A stretch of DNA of 64,000 nucleotides from Pedobacter nyackensis (lineage in GTDB: Bacteria; Bacteroidota; Bacteroidia; Sphingobacteriales; Sphingobacteriaceae), in assembly GCF_900176505.1 (NCBI RefSeq), contig NZ_FWYB01000007.1:62001-126000 (forward strand), read 5' to 3'. The stretch's first letter is position 1. Every line of letters begins with the position of its first letter. The position numbers and the translations under genes were made by a program. Under the pieces are notes generated by a model, which worked only from the letters and a program-made list of their open reading frames with translations, had not been told where the DNA came from and did not search any database. Below are positions 9,071 through 16,522 of the stretch, one piece after another.

Positions 9071-9781
9071 CTACTTTGTTGTTAACTTTCTAAAAATCTC
9101 TTCTAATCCAATCCCGTCATATTTCTCTTTTAAATCAACAATAGAATCGTTTGCCACAATATTCCCCATATTAATGATAATTACATCATCACATATGGCT
9201 TCAACTTCCTGCATGATATGCGTAGAAAGGATTACCGTTTTATCTTTCCCCAAACTTTTGATCAGATCTCGGATCTCCGAAAGTTGGTTTGGATCAAGCC
9301 CTGAAGTAGGCTCATCAAGTATTAATACCTCAGGATTATGAATAATGGCCTGCGCTAATCCTACCCGCTGCTTATATCCTTTAGATAGCATAGCAATCTT
9401 TTTATGCTGCTCAGCAGTCAACCCTACCCTTTTAATCGTTTCTTCGACTTTTAAAGCTGCATCCTTTAAATTATAGGTATTGGCCACAAACAACAAAAAC
9501 TCCTTTACATACATATCCATATACAGAGGTGTATTTTCGGGAAGATAGCCCATAATCTTTCGCATCTCCAGATTTTGCGTCTGCGAATCATAACCACATA
9601 AACTGGCCGATCCCGATGTTGGCGCAAGATAACCCGTAAGCATACGCATGGTGGTAGATTTCCCTGCACCGTTCGGTCCCAGAAACCCTAATATCCGACC
9701 CGGTTTAGCTTCAAAACTAATTCCATCTACTGCCTTTTGTTTATCAAAATGCTTAGCTAATGCGGTTACCTTAATGCTCAA
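9071..9781 (-). CDS. gldA: Gliding motility-associated ABC transporter ATP-binding protein GldA
   Basis: ABC ATPase of 236 aa. Walker A is GPNGAGKST (residues 34-42), the signature is LSKGYKQRVGLAQ near 131-143, Walker B is VLILDEPTSGLD near 152-163 and the switch His is in STHIMQEVE. The short form, without a C-terminal regulatory domain, matches GldA, the nucleotide-binding subunit for GldF/GldG encoded at 5577-7978. Another ABC-2-type exporter ATPase is possible, but the nearby gldFG genes support the call. It is divergent from glyS, with 161 bp between the start codons holding both promoters. Confidence 0.85.
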   Translation of the reverse strand: MSIKVTALAKHFDKQKAVDGISFEAKPGRILGFLGPNGAGKSTTMRMLTGYLAPTSGSASLCGYDSQTQNLEMRKIMGYLPENTPLYMDMYVKEFLLFVANTYNLKDAALKVEETIKRVGLTAEQHKKIAMLSKGYKQRVGLAQAIIHNPEVLILDEPTSGLDPNQLSEIRDLIKSLGKDKTVILSTHIMQEVEAICDDVIIINMGNIVANDSIVDLKEKYDGIGLEEIFRKLTTK

Positions 9782-9927
9782 TTTGTTCTATTTTTACTGT
9801 TAATATCCTGATCTTTTATACCTCATGTCACCCCGAAACAAAATCAATATCCGATTTTAGATGACGCACATTTTTCAAACAACCCGATCATCTTCAAAAG
9901 TAACAAAAAGTTATTGCCCAAATCTTA

Positions 9928-9935
9928 TATATTTG
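9928..9935 (+). promoter_or_regulatory. Promoter -7 box of glyS, very short leader
   Basis: TATATTTG matches TAnnTTTG and ends 7 nt before the glyS ATG, exactly the same spacing as at hscA. The transcript would have almost no 5' untranslated region. Confidence 0.5.
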
Positions 9936-9942
9936 CATCATT

Positions 9943-11430
9943 ATGGCAAAGAATACTAACGACGAACAATTTAAAAATGTTATATCACACGCGAAGGAAT
10001 ACGGTTTTGTATTTCAATCCAGCGAAATCTATGACGGACTAAGTGCCGTTTATGATTACGGACAATTGGGCGCAGAATTAAAAAATAACATCAAAACTTA
10101 TTGGTGGAAAGCAATGGTGCAAATGCACGAAAACATTGTTGGGATAGATTCTGCCATTTTCATGCACCCGAAAGTGTGGAAAGCAAGTGGACACGTTGAT
10201 GGCTTTAACGATCCGATGATCGACAATAAGGATTCAAAAAAACGTTACCGCGCTGACCAGTTATTAGAAGATAAAATTACCCGTTACGAAAAAGACGGTA
10301 AAACAGATAAAGCAGCTAAGTTACAGGCTGATATGGATGATGCTTTAAAAGCTGAGAACCTACCACTTTTAAAAACCTTAATTGAGGAACATGAGATCGC
10401 ATGTCCTGTAAGTGGTACAAAAAACTGGACAGAGGTTCGTCAGTTCAACCTGATGTTTAGTACACAGTTTGGAGCGATGGCAGAAGGTTCTGAAGAGGTT
10501 TACCTACGTCCGGAAACGGCCCAGGGTATTTTCGTCAACTTCCTGAATGTACAAAAATCAGGACGTATGAAGATCCCTTTCGGAATTGCACAAATCGGTA
10601 AAGCTTTTAGAAATGAAGTAATTGCCCGCCAGTTCATCATGCGTATGCGCGAGTTCGAACAAATGGAAATGCAATTCTTCGTTCGCCCGGGTGAGGATGA
10701 AAAATGGTTTGCTTACTGGAAAGAAGCCCGTCTGAGATGGCATGCTGCATTAGGCACTCCTGCAGAGAAATACCGTTTCCATGACCACGTTAAATTAGCG
10801 CACTATGCTAATGCTGCAACGGATATTGAATTCGAATTCCCATTCGGATTTAAAGAAGTTGAAGGTATCCATAGCCGCACAGATTTCGATTTAAAGCAAC
10901 ACCAGGAATTCTCTGGCAAGAAAATGCAATACTTCGACAACGACTTAAACGAAGAAGGCAAGCCTTATGGAAACTATGTTCCTTACGTAATTGAGACTTC
11001 AATTGGTTTAGATCGTATGTTCCTTTTAACTATGATCAACGCTTTTGAAGAGCAGGATCTAAGCGAAGGCGAAAAACAAGATAGCAGAACGTTGTTGCGT
11101 CTACACCCTTGTCTAGCTCCATACAAAGTAGCGATCTTCCCTTTAACTAAGAAAGACGGTCTGCCTGAAAAAGCCAGAGAAATCATGAATAATCTGAAGC
11201 TTGACTTCAACTGTATTTATGAAGAAAAAGATGCGATAGGTAAACGTTACCGTCGTCAGGATGCCATTGGTACGCCTTTCTGCGTAACTGTAGATCATCA
11301 GACATTAGAAGATAACACAGTTACCATCCGTCACCGTGATACGATGGAGCAGCAACGTATTGAGATCGCACATCTGGATGAGTTGATCGCTAGCAAAACA
11401 AGCTGGAAAACATTACTACGCAAAGATTAA
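9943..11430 (+). CDS. glyS: Glycine--tRNA ligase (homodimeric class II type)
   Basis: Class II aminoacyl-tRNA synthetase of 495 aa, the length expected for the single-chain homodimeric GlyRS rather than the two-subunit GlyQ/GlyS form. Motif 2 region FRNEVIARQFIMRMREFEQMEMQFF is near residues 222-246, preceded by LRPETAQGIFVNF. Motif 3 lies around SIGLDRMF near 353, and an anticodon-binding domain follows (APYKVAIFPLTKK). It charges tRNA-Gly in the cytoplasm. The insert with KDSKKRYRADQLLEDKI near residue 90 is typical of this family. The TAA stop is immediately followed by the composite hairpin/array element at 11429-11614. Confidence 0.96.
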   Translation: MAKNTNDEQFKNVISHAKEYGFVFQSSEIYDGLSAVYDYGQLGAELKNNIKTYWWKAMVQMHENIVGIDSAIFMHPKVWKASGHVDGFNDPMIDNKDSKKRYRADQLLEDKITRYEKDGKTDKAAKLQADMDDALKAENLPLLKTLIEEHEIACPVSGTKNWTEVRQFNLMFSTQFGAMAEGSEEVYLRPETAQGIFVNFLNVQKSGRMKIPFGIAQIGKAFRNEVIARQFIMRMREFEQMEMQFFVRPGEDEKWFAYWKEARLRWHAALGTPAEKYRFHDHVKLAHYANAATDIEFEFPFGFKEVEGIHSRTDFDLKQHQEFSGKKMQYFDNDLNEEGKPYGNYVPYVIETSIGLDRMFLLTMINAFEEQDLSEGEKQDSRTLLRLHPCLAPYKVAIFPLTKKDGLPEKAREIMNNLKLDFNCIYEEKDAIGKRYRRQDAIGTPFCVTVDHQTLEDNTVTIRHRDTMEQQRIEIAHLDELIASKTSWKTLLRKD

Positions 11431-11514
11431 AAAATAACCGTTCTCTTCGGAATCTGGCATCTGTTGGTGAAGAACCAACAGCGCCTAAGGCTTCCTCGGA
11501 GAAGGTAATTTTTT
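11429..11514 (+). repeat. Composite element copy 1: hairpin part
   Basis: Imperfect inverted repeat starting at the glyS stop codon. The left arm AAAAAATAACCGTTCTC (11429-11445) pairs with the right arm GAGAAGGTAATTTTTT (11499-11514), with one A:A mismatch and one bulged G. Inside are CGGAA/TTCC and GGC/GCC pairings and a perfect apical stem CTGTTGGT/ACCAACAG with loop GAAGA (11461-11481). The arm sequence recurs at 31059-31076 and the architecture at 45894-45980. It could also act as a terminator. Confidence 0.8.
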
Positions 11515-11520
11515 AGTAAA

Positions 11521-11614
11521 GCAGGATGCAGAATAGATAATGTAGAAAAATCGCTAGATTCATAATAGCATAGTGTAGAAAATAGCAGGATGTAGAATAG
11601 CATAATGCAGAATA
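11521..11614 (+). repeat. Composite element copy 1: degenerate tandem array
   Basis: Six degenerate units, four of 15 bp and two of 17 bp: GCAGGATGCAGAATA, a 17-bp divergent unit, GCTAGATTCATAATA, GCATAGTGTAGAAAATA, GCAGGATGTAGAATA and GCATAATGCAGAATA. They begin 6 nt after the hairpin. The units are related to the 14-bp units of the other two copies. Confidence 0.75.
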
Positions 11615-11617
11615 AAA

Positions 11618-11656
11618 CAACAAGCCCCGTTCGCCAATGGCAAACGGGGCTTGTTG
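11618..11656 (-). terminator. Terminator at the end of the sialoglycan operon
   Basis: 18-nt arms CAACAAGCCCCGTTCGCC and partner with one mismatch and a 3-nt loop, followed by TTTT on the minus strand. It lies 24 bp after the sulfatase stop. A truncated copy of the same sequence lies after the GH20 gene (13287-13316). Confidence 0.85.
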
Positions 11657-11680
11657 TTGAAGGAGATTTTTTATTTAAGA

Positions 11681-13228
11681 TCAGTTATTCTGAGTTAAGA
11701 CTTTCCTTGCATCATCATCTTCATACTTGTTGATTTGTTGTTTTAGTGCTTTCAACATATCAGTGGTAATTTTTTCATATCCCTTTTGTCCGTATTTGTT
11801 ATCCATTTCATGGGGATCCTTTTGCAGATCGTACAATTCCCAACCGTTAACACGCTTATAAAAACGGATCAGTTTATATCTTTCGGTACGGACTCCAAAA
11901 TGAGGAGATACCGCATGCTCACCATTTTCATAATAATGATAATAGAGTGCATTTCTACCCTTTCCATTTTTTAAACCGGGTAATATAGATGCGCCTTGTA
12001 TTGCTTTTGGGATAGCTATACCCGCAGCATCGAGTATAGTTGGCGCAATATCCAGGTTCATAACCATATTATTAGATACGGTTCCTGCTTTTACGGCATT
12101 TGGATAACGCATCACCATTGGTGTTCTGAAAGATTCCTCATAGATCCAGCGTTTATCAAACCAGCCATGTTCTCCCATATAAAAGCCCTGATCGGAAAGG
12201 TAGATAACAATGGTATTCTTCGCCAGGTCATGTTTATCCAGGTAATCCAACGTACGACCAATATTACGATCTAATGAGCTTGCTGTACTTAAATAATCCC
12301 GCATATAACGCTGATATTTCCATTCTGTTAGTGAATTACCGCTAAGCTTCTGCTGATTAAATTCTGCTTCGATAGGTTTGTAATAGGCGTCTATTTTAGC
12401 ACGTTGTGCTGCATTCATCCGGCGAAAATTACCATCTGCACTTTTCTTATCATCAGAGCCAAACATTTTCAAATCGTAGCCCATTAACATGGATTTAGAA
12501 ATAGACATATCCTGGATAGCGGCTGCTTCCCTATTTTTGTAAGTGTCGTAAAAATTAGGAGGCAAAGGGAACTTAACATCATCGAACTTACCCAGATCAC
12601 TAGTATCAGGTATCCAGGTGCGGTGTGTAGCCTTATGTCCGATCACAATGCAAAAGGGTTTGGTCTGATCTCTTTTATCCAGCCAGTCCTCAGCAACGTC
12701 TTCTACAATATTGGACACATAACCATCATAACGTTTTTTTGAACCATCCATCATGTCAAAATCAGGATTATAGTATTGCCCCTGACCAGGCAATATCTGC
12801 CAGAAATCAAATCCCTGAGGCTTGCTCTCCAAATGCCATTTGCCTATCCACGCAGTTTCGTAGCCGCCACCTTGCAATTGTTTTACAAAGGAATCCTGAC
12901 TTCCATCAAACACCGAACTTTCATTATCCTTAAAACCATTTTTGTGGCTGTACTTTCCTGTTAGAATTACCGCCCTGCTTGGTCCGCATATAGAATTTGT
13001 TACATAAGCTTTATCAAAACGCACCCCTTCTTTAGCAATGCGATCTATATTGGGAGTTTGCATCAATTTACTGCCATAAGCACTGATGGTCTGATACGCA
13101 TGATCATCAGAAACAATAATCACCACATTTGGCTGTTTACGGATACTTGTTCCGGTTTGAGCATTTACAGACAGGAAGATTCCGCAATTTGCTACCGCAA
13201 GTAACAATAGGTTTTTAAACGCTTTCAT
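11681..13228 (-). CDS. Secreted sulfatase (formylglycine type)
   Basis: Type I sulfatase of 515 aa with signal peptide (residues 1-23, ending VNAQ). The metal-binding start NVVIIVSDDHAYQTISAYG (residues 34-52) is followed by the formylglycine motif CGPSR near residue 81 with TG three residues on, and by GKWH near 128. The alkaline-phosphatase fold continues to the C-terminal ELYDLQKDPHEMDN. The Cys must be converted to formylglycine by a maturase not seen here. The family includes N-acetylglucosamine-6-O-sulfatases, and the neighbouring hexosaminidase and sialidase suggest a sulfated amino sugar as substrate, but this is inference. It is the last gene of the sialoglycan cluster, 96 bp after the GH20 gene. 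Confidence 0.88.
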   Translation of the reverse strand: MKAFKNLLLLAVANCGIFLSVNAQTGTSIRKQPNVVIIVSDDHAYQTISAYGSKLMQTPNIDRIAKEGVRFDKAYVTNSICGPSRAVILTGKYSHKNGFKDNESSVFDGSQDSFVKQLQGGGYETAWIGKWHLESKPQGFDFWQILPGQGQYYNPDFDMMDGSKKRYDGYVSNIVEDVAEDWLDKRDQTKPFCIVIGHKATHRTWIPDTSDLGKFDDVKFPLPPNFYDTYKNREAAAIQDMSISKSMLMGYDLKMFGSDDKKSADGNFRRMNAAQRAKIDAYYKPIEAEFNQQKLSGNSLTEWKYQRYMRDYLSTASSLDRNIGRTLDYLDKHDLAKNTIVIYLSDQGFYMGEHGWFDKRWIYEESFRTPMVMRYPNAVKAGTVSNNMVMNLDIAPTILDAAGIAIPKAIQGASILPGLKNGKGRNALYYHYYENGEHAVSPHFGVRTERYKLIRFYKRVNGWELYDLQKDPHEMDNKYGQKGYEKITTDMLKALKQQINKYEDDDARKVLTQNN

Positions 13229-13286
13229 TGTATTATAATTCTAACCAGGTTGTAGATAAAACTTGAATTGTAAATATATAGATTTT

Positions 13287-13316
13287 AACAAGAAGCCCCG
13301 TCTACCAATGGCAAAC
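13287..13316 (-). repeat. Half copy of the operon terminator
   Basis: AAGCCCCGTCTACCAATGGC and flanks match the left arm and loop of the terminator at 11618-11656, but the matching right arm is missing, so no hairpin forms. It lies directly after the GH20 stop codon, between that gene and the sulfatase. Confidence 0.6.
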
Positions 13317-13324
13317 AATTACGC

Positions 13325-15280
13325 TTAAATCCCTGCCCTCACAAAAGTAAACATCCATTTCTCGGGGTTTTTCCAGTCGGCCCCCTTAAAAGATTTGATG
13401 GGTAACCTAACCAAAACATTATTCCATCCTTTCTTAAGGGGGATATTTACTGGCGACCGGTATTCATATCCTTCATCTACCAAAGGCAATTCCATATCAC
13501 CTTTAACTCCTGCTTGCTTCCATAATGGAGGTTCAACAATCTGGTCGTTAACCCAAACTGCACTAGCCCGGTTATCCCAGGTTCCTGCCTTTGGCGAATC
13601 TGAGGCATATGAACGTGAAATATTATTAAAACCGATCCAAAACCCCTGAATCCTATCTTCATCACTCCAGATTCTGGTTGTTGCATACCAGGTCGTATTT
13701 TCCTTTGGATCATCCAGTAATCCCTTAACCACAGGTGTCCACCAATGCCTTAAAATCTGCGTTGCTCCCACTGCAGTAAAGGTAGCTGGCTCTTTTTGCG
13801 CATCAAACCTTTTGTCTTGAGGTGCAAATTTTCTCGTCAACTCCCCTTCATTTTTAAAAGGGCCATAAAATTGCCAGCATACATCCGATTGCCTTACATA
13901 AGGAAAAGGAAGTTGGTTGAAATACCTGGTTTTATGTGCCATCAACCTATCCTCAAATTCAGCAAAATCAATGGCCTGTTTGCTTTCTGGGGCACCAATA
14001 TTAGCCAGCCAACCGCTTGCTCCCCCACCTCTCCAGCTTCTTTCGCCAAAAGCCACTATCGTTGGATAAACAGGATTCTGAATCAGCACATCTTCCGGTT
14101 TATTTACTCTTCTATCGGGCCAGGCACAGATGATACCGCCTAGCGCTGCTTCATTCCCCTGATCAAGATTACAAATCCGACGATTAAATATCGTAACCAC
14201 ACTCTCCAGCGGGTCCATGTGATTGATATAAAGATGCCTCGAATCAATGTATTTAATATTTTTATTGGAGCTTACTTTTGTCGCACCTTCCATCCATAAC
14301 TGTCGGATAGTACTTTCCGTAAAATTGCCCCCCGGCTCCCAGCCTATTACTTTTTTACCCAGTTTTTCTATGAGCGCTGTTACCTCCGGTAAAAAATTCT
14401 TATTGGTAATTTTCACTTCATCAGCCCCTATATGCAGATAAGGCACATCATAGGTATTGCAAAATTCTTTAATGATATTTTTAACAATGGCCAAACCACT
14501 ATCGCTTTGCATATCCGTTTTCATGGCCCTTTTAAAGGCTGCACTATGTCCGGGCATGTCTATTTCAGGCACAAGCGTAATGTGTCTCTCCTTACAATAG
14601 CTAATCAGTTCCTTTAAATCTTTCTCGGTATAAAACTCCCCCTTATTGCGCAGCATGGTTTCCGGATCAGTAAGTTGCGGATACAATTTACTTTCGAGTC
14701 TCCAGGCAATATCTTCCGTAAAATGAAAATGAAAGATATTGAGCTTGTACCTTGCCATCGCGTCGATTTGCTGTTTCAACAACTTCATCGGCATAAAGTT
14801 CCTGCCCCCATCGATCATATAACCCCTCCAGGCAAAAGCTGGCCAATCTGTAATATTACAGGCTTTTACAGTGCTGGCCTGAGTAAGCTGCATGAGCGAC
14901 TGCAAGCCGTAATATATACCTGCAGCACTTCCACCAGCAATCACTATCCTGTGAGGATCAACCGCCAAATGATAAGCTTCGTTAGCATTAACGGCAGCCT
15001 TAACCTCAGCCAATTGCAAGACTATCGCAGGTCCATTTTTTAAAACGCCTTTTATAGGAATATTTAAACCCAGTCTTTTTAAATAGGATTGCAACTGTTT
15101 TGCTTCTTTATGCAAGGTTTTACCTGCAACAATAGCTTTGCAGTTTTTAAGCTCAAAAACCCCCGAATTAAGCTGCATTATTTGCGGCAGAGGAATGAGA
15201 TTTACACCCGATTTTACAGGTAGTTGTGCCCGTACAGCAGATATAAAAATCAACAGAAAAAACAAAATCTTATTAACCAT
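13325..15280 (-). CDS. Secreted beta-N-acetylhexosaminidase, GH20
   Basis: Protein of 651 aa with signal peptide (1-18, ending VRAQ). An N-terminal GH20b domain (residues ~25-140) precedes the catalytic barrel, which shows WRGYMIDGGRNFMP, HFHFTEDIAWRLE, VPEIDMPGHSAAF and the catalytic Asp-Glu in HIGADE near residue 290. In GH20 enzymes the substrate acetamido group assists catalysis. A C-terminal ~180-residue beta-rich extension (WYATTRIWSDEDRIQGFWIGF) may be accessory. It would remove terminal GlcNAc/GalNAc exposed after desialylation. It lies 8 bp after the epimerase gene, so it belongs to the same operon. Confidence 0.9.
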   Translation of the reverse strand: MVNKILFFLLIFISAVRAQLPVKSGVNLIPLPQIMQLNSGVFELKNCKAIVAGKTLHKEAKQLQSYLKRLGLNIPIKGVLKNGPAIVLQLAEVKAAVNANEAYHLAVDPHRIVIAGGSAAGIYYGLQSLMQLTQASTVKACNITDWPAFAWRGYMIDGGRNFMPMKLLKQQIDAMARYKLNIFHFHFTEDIAWRLESKLYPQLTDPETMLRNKGEFYTEKDLKELISYCKERHITLVPEIDMPGHSAAFKRAMKTDMQSDSGLAIVKNIIKEFCNTYDVPYLHIGADEVKITNKNFLPEVTALIEKLGKKVIGWEPGGNFTESTIRQLWMEGATKVSSNKNIKYIDSRHLYINHMDPLESVVTIFNRRICNLDQGNEAALGGIICAWPDRRVNKPEDVLIQNPVYPTIVAFGERSWRGGGASGWLANIGAPESKQAIDFAEFEDRLMAHKTRYFNQLPFPYVRQSDVCWQFYGPFKNEGELTRKFAPQDKRFDAQKEPATFTAVGATQILRHWWTPVVKGLLDDPKENTTWYATTRIWSDEDRIQGFWIGFNNISRSYASDSPKAGTWDNRASAVWVNDQIVEPPLWKQAGVKGDMELPLVDEGYEYRSPVNIPLKKGWNNVLVRLPIKSFKGADWKNPEKWMFTFVRAGI

Positions 15281-15288
15281 GTCGGATT

Positions 15289-16506
15289 TTAATGATGTAC
15301 AATATCAGCTACCTTTTCATCTGCAGTTTTCAGGTATTCGTTTAACAAGGTCATGCAATACCACTCTTGCCTTGGTAAATGGAATGGACCTTTAAACAAA
15401 TTACCTTTTGCAGTTTGGGCCAGACTACCATCTTTGTGCAGGTAGCCAAACCATTCGCCATTATCTTTATCGTGGAAATGTTGGTAAGCATAATCGTGTA
15501 CCATTTTATGCCATTCCGCATACTTTTCATCGCCTGTCATGGTATACGCCAATAAAGTGGCGATGATTACTTCGTTATGTGGCCACCAGAATTTCATGTC
15601 CTGCCAATACTCCTGTACAGGTTTGTTGTACACATCCCTGAAATACAGGATACCGCCATGCTCTTTATCCCAACCACGTTCCCACATATAATCCAGCATT
15701 TTACAACCCAGCTTAATTAACCTTGGATCATTATTCCTGTATTTAGCTTCATGAAGGATAAACCATGCACCTTCTATAGCGTGTCCGGGATTTAATGTAC
15801 GACCATCAATATGATCAATGATACTTCCATCCGGAGCAACCTGCTCCATTACACAGCGGATATCGTCTTTTACAAAATAGGTTTCAATTTCATTGATCCA
15901 TGTATCAATCCACTCATCGCAACGCGGATCACCAATATTTTCTCTTAGCTGCTGCGCGGTGTTCATCATGATCATAGGCACGCCGATTCCTTTTGCAGGT
16001 CGGGTTCCTGTAAATTTAGCAGGCAGTATACCCGGTGTGGTGGCGTAGTCAATGCACTTACCAAACAGGTAACGCGCTTGTTCAGCTGCCGCCTCATCGC
16101 CACTCGCTTTAGCATAAGCAGCATTGGCAATTACCGCGAAAGTTTCTGAGAAGTAATAGCGACGTTTACGGATAGGCTGTCCATCACGGGTAACATGGAA
16201 AAACATTTGTCCGTCGGTATCAAAGCAGTATTTATTTAAGAAATCAATACCCGATTTGGCGCCATCCAGCCATTCCTGTTTTTTCTCCACCGTGTTACAC
16301 AAGGTTGACAACAACCATGCTGCACGCCCCTGAATCCAGACAGCCTTATCGTCATCGATCAGACTTCCATCCTGATCGCGCATGAGCAAATAACCACCAT
16401 ATTCCTGATCTATTGATCTTGGAAACCAAAATGGAACGGTATCATTTAACAGCTGATTCGTGTAGAATTGCTGAAGTTCTTGTAGATTTTCTTTTGAGTA
16501 ACTCAT
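15289..16506 (-). CDS. N-acylglucosamine 2-epimerase (AGE family)
   Basis: Soluble (alpha/alpha)6-barrel epimerase of 405 aa. I chose MSYSKENLQELQQFY as start because the longer frame adds 21 residues that would overlap the upstream gene. Conserved AGE features are WIQGRAAWLLSTL near residue 55, LNPGHAIEGAWF near 240, GGILYFRD and WWPHNEVIIATL near 310, which carry the catalytic-type histidines. AGE enzymes interconvert ManNAc and GlcNAc. In Bacteroidota sialic acid loci an enzyme of this family takes the role of NanE plus NanK, giving free GlcNAc. Position after nanA, nanM and nanH genes supports this. Cellobiose 2-epimerase is the main alternative family reading. Confidence 0.88.
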   Translation of the reverse strand: MSYSKENLQELQQFYTNQLLNDTVPFWFPRSIDQEYGGYLLMRDQDGSLIDDDKAVWIQGRAAWLLSTLCNTVEKKQEWLDGAKSGIDFLNKYCFDTDGQMFFHVTRDGQPIRKRRYYFSETFAVIANAAYAKASGDEAAAEQARYLFGKCIDYATTPGILPAKFTGTRPAKGIGVPMIMMNTAQQLRENIGDPRCDEWIDTWINEIETYFVKDDIRCVMEQVAPDGSIIDHIDGRTLNPGHAIEGAWFILHEAKYRNNDPRLIKLGCKMLDYMWERGWDKEHGGILYFRDVYNKPVQEYWQDMKFWWPHNEVIIATLLAYTMTGDEKYAEWHKMVHDYAYQHFHDKDNGEWFGYLHKDGSLAQTAKGNLFKGPFHLPRQEWYCMTLLNEYLKTADEKVADIVHH

Positions 16507-16522
16507 AGGGTATCTAATGTTT

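Noticed and set aside
5577..9781. Claim that the organism glides
   Set aside because: gldA, gldF and gldG alone occur in non-gliding Bacteroidota; no gldKLMN or spr genes are in the window.
11429..11514. Integron attC site
   Set aside because: The bulged hairpin recalls attC structure, but the ends are A/T tracts without the conserved RYYYAAC/GTTRRRY core, there is no integrase, and the flanking genes are ordinary chromosomal genes.
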